From: Chamaecrista fasciculata
Taxonomy: Eukaryota > Streptophyta > Magnoliopsida > Fabales > Fabaceae
DNA length: 64,000 nucleotides
Assembly (NCBI GenBank): GCA_003254925.1
Contig: QANZ01009509.1
Span: 77,247-141,246, forward strand
Direction of reading: 5' to 3'
Of the stretch, positions 59,499 to 64,000 are shown in pieces (within the stretch, counting starts at the first letter, position 1; each line of letters begins with the position of its first letter). The position numbers and the translations under genes were made by a program. A model generated the notes under the pieces. It saw only the letters and a program-made list of their open reading frames with translations, had not been told where the DNA came from and did not search any database.

Positions 59499-60401
59499 TC
59501 AAAATTATGGAAGATATTGTGAACCAGAAAAAAAGAGTAAGACAAACTACAGTGCTATCCACTGAAGTAGATATACAAGCAAATACCCACTTGATCTTTT
59601 TATTAAGTTTATTTTTTGACGCGATCCTTTTCATATTTTTTTTACACTAACTTGTAAAATTATATGAAATGTGCGGTTCTTCAATGCTATCCATTAATAT
59701 TTTTTATCTTATTTTTTGACGTGATCCTATTCTTCACCACCGCGAATGAGCCGGAGGCTCGATATATGGACGTGCTAAAATAAATTTGGTCAAAACATTA
59801 ATATTAACTTAGTATTATTTGACCTCATTTCTCAATAATCTTAATTAAACAAAGAAATAACTCGTCAAAAATAATTATAACTTCAATTCCATTATCAGAT
59901 TTGAAACGAAAAAGAGATATGACCAAATTCATGAAACAAGCGACACAATTTCATGTTCGGTTTGACCTCATTTGTCGATGACTCCAACTAAATAAAAAAA
60001 GGACTTGTCAAATTTAATTTATAGCTCTGATTTAATTGCATTTGGGTTCGAAATGAGCGAGAAATAACCATATTCAACAGCGAGAGACAAATAATGAAAC
60101 TTTTAAAAAACATTAAGAACCAAAACGGAACAAAAAATTATTTAAGGACCACAATGAGGTTTTAACCTTTCCTATTATTATTCATTCGCATTCAAATTCC
60201 AAACACAACCACCCTATCTAATACATTTTTTTTACAAACATGAAAAGGGCTGCTATTATTTACTTCTTTGGCTATTGCAATTGATAACCAAATTTCTTTG
60301 CCTAATGTCAAGAAGGAAAATCTAATACCTCATGTAAAAATGATGATTCCCCATCTTTGTCTAAAGAGAGAATCTTTCCTCCAAAATCTCTCTCATTTGG
60401 G
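59499..60401. repeat. 904-bp direct repeat, copy 2
   Basis: Partner of 52872-53775. On its right it passes directly into the 3' flank of GNAT unit IV ('gaaggaggagaataatgggaag'-type sequence). Confidence 0.8.
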
Positions 60402-60543
60402 GGAACCTCAAAACATGAAGGAAGGAGAATAATGGGAAGACTAGTTGAAAATCATTGTTAAGGTTTTCAATTTAACCCGTGAATATGTGATAGTCAACAT
60501 ATCCTAAGACTTTCCCTTCATGTTGTTTGTCTGCTACCAAGTG

Positions 60544-63288
60544 TTATTTCTTTGTCTGGTATGTTAAGGTTTCAATACGTAATAAGAGGTTGGCGAGTGG
60601 CGAGTTTGAGTTTTCACAAGAGCCCTGGACTGTGCTTGTCTTTTCAAACCCAAATTTCTCATAAAACTTTATGGCATCTTCATTGGCTGTGCTTACGTGC
60701 AAGTAAACCTCAGGCACCTTTTCCTTGGAGCAACAATCAATAACATGATTCATCAGCTTCGTTCCTGAATAAACCCCCAAGATTTACATTAATCATATTA
60801 GAGCCAATGATCTATAAAATGTTTACAAAAAGATGGCCAAATGTATCTTTTAATTTTTTGTATAAACCCATGATTTATATACCCTTCTTCTATCACTCAC
60901 TTATTTGTGATGTAGAACACGACCAAATTTGTTTGAAAATAAAACATTTCTAATGATGACAAAGTCTGTATATAAAAAATTCCACATTTCTAATTTTGAG
61001 TTTGTTTGCTTACCAATGCCACGTCGCCGAAAAGTTTCCTTAACAACTAAATTTATTACGTAGACCCGAGCCACAGTACCATCGTACTTCTTTTCAAGCC
61101 CGCATTCGATTGCTCCAACATAATCATCATCGCAGAGAGCTGAAATTAAATGAACTTTTTATTGTGAAATGGATTAATTAAAGCAGGAATTAAGAAGCAG
61201 AGGATTAATTAAAGCAGTAATTAAAAAGCAGAGGATTAATTAAAAGTTAACCTAGTTTGGTGAAATCTCCAGAAGCAAGGGAATCGGCATAGTGATCGTC
61301 ACCGTAAGGAAAATTAGAGAGCTTCTTCAGCTGCATTAGGTTTTCGTCTGTTACGCTAACTAGTGAGATTGAAGCTTCTTCCTTAAGCTCAACCTTCTTT
61401 CTACAAACAGAGACAAAAATACCAATAAGAAGAATCTGTGAACATTCACAAAACTTTATGGCCAAAATACACTTTTGGTTCCATAACTTTTACTCAGGTC
61501 TCAATTTGCTCCCATAACTTTTTTTGTTGTACTTTTGGTCTCATATCTTTTACTCAGGTTTCATATTTGGTCTCGTATCTTTGGGTCAGGTTGCAGAATT
61601 GGTCTCATATCTTTGGGTCATATGGTGATCAATTGGTACTATATCTTTAGGTTAAGTTTACAAAGATAAGGGATCAATTCTGCAACCTGACAAAAAAATA
61701 TGGGATTAAAAGTGATATAGGACCAAATTTGCAACATTTTGCAAAGTTATAGGACCAAAAGTGCAACAAAAAAAACTATAGTACCAAATTGAGACCTAAG
61801 CAAAAGTTACGGGACCAAAAATTTATTTTGACCAAATTTTATTATTAAGAAGACATGGACCGAGAGAAAAATAATAATTATTATTTATTTTTTGAATTTA
61901 TATTGAGTCAATGAATTAGTTTTTGAATAATCAAAAAACACAATATAATCTCTAAAATATCGCAATTGTCGATGAATTTGATCTCTTGATTTGAACTTTT
62001 TGTACTTTTCGATCTTTAAATTTGTATTTTTTGAACCTTGAAATTGTACTGAGTCTATAATATCGCAATTTAGTATGGACCAAATTTTTATAAAATAAAT
62101 ATATAAAAAAATAAAAAAAAATTAGTATGGGCCAACCCGTCAACCCAACCCAAACCAACCCTCCACTGTTTGGTTTGGGTTGACTCAATTATTTTCTTTA
62201 GCTCAATCCAACCCAACCCGCTAAATAATTTAGTAAGCCCGAACCAACCCGCCCTAAACCCAACCCAACTCCGTGAACACCCTACTTGTCATTCATATAT
62301 AATCAAATACACTTGATTTTAATCTCTGAACATATATACCATATACAAAAAATTTCAGAATTTTGATGAATGAGAATGTAAAGGTTTTATTTTGAAACCT
62401 GTGAGACGAATCTCCCATATCTGAACATGACCCAAGAGTTTCTTCCTTTGTGTTGACCTCTGAGAAGGGTCGTTTCTTTGTCTGGTTTGCAACAATAATC
62501 TTGGTGAACTTGTAACTGTCTGGCGAGTAGGGTGTGTTTTTATAATAGTTTTTGATCGTTTCTGTCATTTCAAACCCCTTTTTTTTACAATAGTTTATGG
62601 CATCTTCATTCTCTGTATTTACGTGCAAGTAAATCTCAGACACGTTTTCCTTGGAGCAACGATCAAGAACATGATTTATCAGCATCGTTCCTGCATAAAC
62701 AGATTTTAGAACAAAAAAAGATGGCCAAATGCCCAACTGTATATTTGAATGTTTTTATATATATATGCACCAAATACAGCAACTTATCACTTATGGAAGC
62801 AGTTAATTTGTTGGGAAAAATGCAAATACCCTTCCTTTATTATTCACTTCTGAGATTTTCATCAACTTCGCTGATAAAAATTTCAAATCAGACTCTATCA
62901 TTTGTGATGTAGATTGTAGAACACTCCCATGTTTGTTTGAAAATAAAACATCTCTAATGACAAAAAGTCTATATATAGTGACATGTATAATTCTACATCA
63001 ATGTTGTTTCGTTTTCAAAGTTGAGAGAAAGGAGTCTCTGCAAATAACTCAGTTGGAGAGAATTGTAACATTTTCAAATTCTATATGGGAAGAGTTATAT
63101 GTAGTGGAAAAGAACAATACAATATACATATGCAAATAACGGAAGAGTTTTAGTTTCTTGCTTACCAATGCCTTTTCGCCGATACAATCCGAGAACACCA
63201 AAACTCAATACTTGGACCCGAGACACACCATCGTCCTCCTTTTTAAGATCGCATAAAATTGCTCCAACACAGTAATCACCGTAGAAAG
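60544..63288 (-). CDS. NAA50-like GNAT acetyltransferase, unit IV: two domains, 5' end outside the window
   Basis: Modules on the minus strand: M 63288-63166, C1 62690-62399, N 61400-61252, M 61139-61014 and C2 60764-60544, with consistent splice phases. Domain 1 has AFYGDYCVGAILCDLK, RRKGIGT and EIYLHVNTENEDAINYCKK, then the linker TKKRPFSEVNTKEETLG..DSSH. Domain 2 starts KKVELKEEASISLVSVTD, then ENLMQLKKLSN, YADSLASGDFTKL, RRRGIGT and EDAIKFYEKFGFEK, the N module closest to canonical NAA50. Oddities: the conserved FYKK in domain 1 is YCKK, replacing the Tyr. A 7-bp duplication (ggcgagt twice near 60592-60605) shifts the last residues, giving the tail PLANLLLRIETLTYQTKK in place of the usual SYYV ending. 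The N module of domain 1 and the start codon would lie right of 64000. Confidence 0.6.
61460..61833. mobile_element. MITE in the linker intron of GNAT unit IV
   Basis: Ends GGCCAAAATACACTTTTGG and (inverse right) GGTCAAAATAAATTTTTGG match as inverted repeats. Flanks aaactttat (61451-61459) and aaattttat (61834-61842) agree at 8 of 9. Units I and II have 'acaaaactttattac' uninterrupted at this place. The interior repeats 'ttggtctcatatcttt' and its inverse. Confidence 0.85.
61843..62285. mobile_element. Second insert in the same intron, GGGTTGG-rich (hAT-like end)
   Basis: Its right part consists of repeated 'aacccaaccc' words and ends 'ccgtgaacaccct', the inverse of the AGGGTGTTCACGG start common among plant hAT-type MITEs. 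Right of it the sequence rejoins the other units at 'acttgtcattc'. I could not fix the left end or a duplication. Confidence 0.5.
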
Positions 63289-64000
63289 CTGAAAGGTAGA
63301 AGCAATTAGCATAATAAATGACCTTAGGGATCAATTTCAAATGGTAAATACAGATAGATTGGATTGGAAACATACAAACCTTAATCCTTATAGCCCTACA
63401 CAAGATTAAGATAAATGGTTTATTATAGTCAATGAGCTAATAGCTCATATTGCACATGATCTCAAGGATTCAATCCTCAATCCTTATATTGCCTCTTTTA
63501 CCACTCCTTTGCAAGGTAACCCCAAAAGAGAAAAAAAGTATACCGATGAGGATGATATTTATATTTCAAAGAGTAAATATATTTTTTAGTCTTTAAATTT
63601 GTCTTGAAATTACAATTTAGTCATTTGAAATTGGAAATATAAAGTGGTTTAATCATTTATTGCAAAATCAGAGATCAAAAAGTGCATTTCTAAAGTTCAG
63701 GGACTGAATTGCAGTTTTGGGACAAATTCAGAGACTAAAATAAGTTTCTATTTCAAACATGTATATTTCCCAAAGTTCAAATCAATTAAAGAAATGTTGG
63801 CAGCTTCAATTTTGAGGCTCAGTGTTTCTTTACTTTGTAAACATTAAATTATAAGTTGTTAACACACAACTGAAAAACTTATGATGATATAATACCAAAC
63901 AAGATCAAGAATCCAGCAAGAAAGCGGGCAAGAAAGCGAGCAAGAATCTATCTCCTATTCTGCTTACATATCAGACAGATTTTTCTCCTTTATATTATCA
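63289..64000. other. Upstream flank of GNAT unit IV
   Basis: Aligns with 42754-43370 and 50320-50995. No N module of the first GNAT domain is visible before the window ends. Confidence 0.6.

Overview
This is a 64 kb piece of plant nuclear DNA. AT-rich introns with GT..AG borders, a nuclear photosystem I antenna gene, an FPA gene and plant-type transposons point to a flowering plant, most likely a eudicot. I cannot name the species. Gene calls rest on my reading of translated exons and on splice phases that I checked by hand. No search was run.

Layout. (1) 1-1790: the last intron and last coding exon of an FPA-like flowering-time gene (+). (2) 2974-13290: a transposon-filled region around the RNA polymerase subunit gene RPB12 (exons 7117-9463, +), with a broken tandem copy at 11031-12811. 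Three inserted elements lie just upstream of RPB12, and one of them separates a good TATA box from the ATG. (3) 14661-25357: a complete 21-exon gene (+) for a roughly 1207-residue plant protein of the At4g24610/At5g65440 type. Its introns hold an Au SINE and several MITEs. (4) 27839-29818: an intronless TM9SF/EMP70 coding sequence (-) with a 5'UTR intron. (5) 31391-34208: a run of hAT-like, Mutator-like and Stowaway MITEs with one 16-N gap. (6) 34504-35987: LHCA3 (-, three exons). (7) 36878-39135: a large fold-back element full of telomere-like repeats. (8) 40330-64000: a tandem array (-) of NAA50-like GNAT acetyltransferase modules. It is broken up by three solo LTRs, MITEs, deletions and a 1.4 kb transposon carrying a BAHD acyltransferase fragment.

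The most interesting part is the GNAT array. Each unit has a first domain ending in an extended C-terminal exon, followed by a second domain whose first exon has no in-frame ATG. The splice phases fit a fused protein with two acetyltransferase domains. No complete copy lies inside the window. The copy at the right edge may continue beyond it, and the others lack a start exon or carry frameshifts or deletions. Because the units are paralogous, several insertions can be compared with an empty site elsewhere in the same window, which fixes their ends and target-site duplications precisely.

The second theme is the number of 9-10 bp target-site duplications, typical of Mutator-like elements. Two large fold-back elements (2974-5094 and 36878-39135) have unrelated outer termini but share a roughly 60 bp module and a TTTAGGG-like interior.
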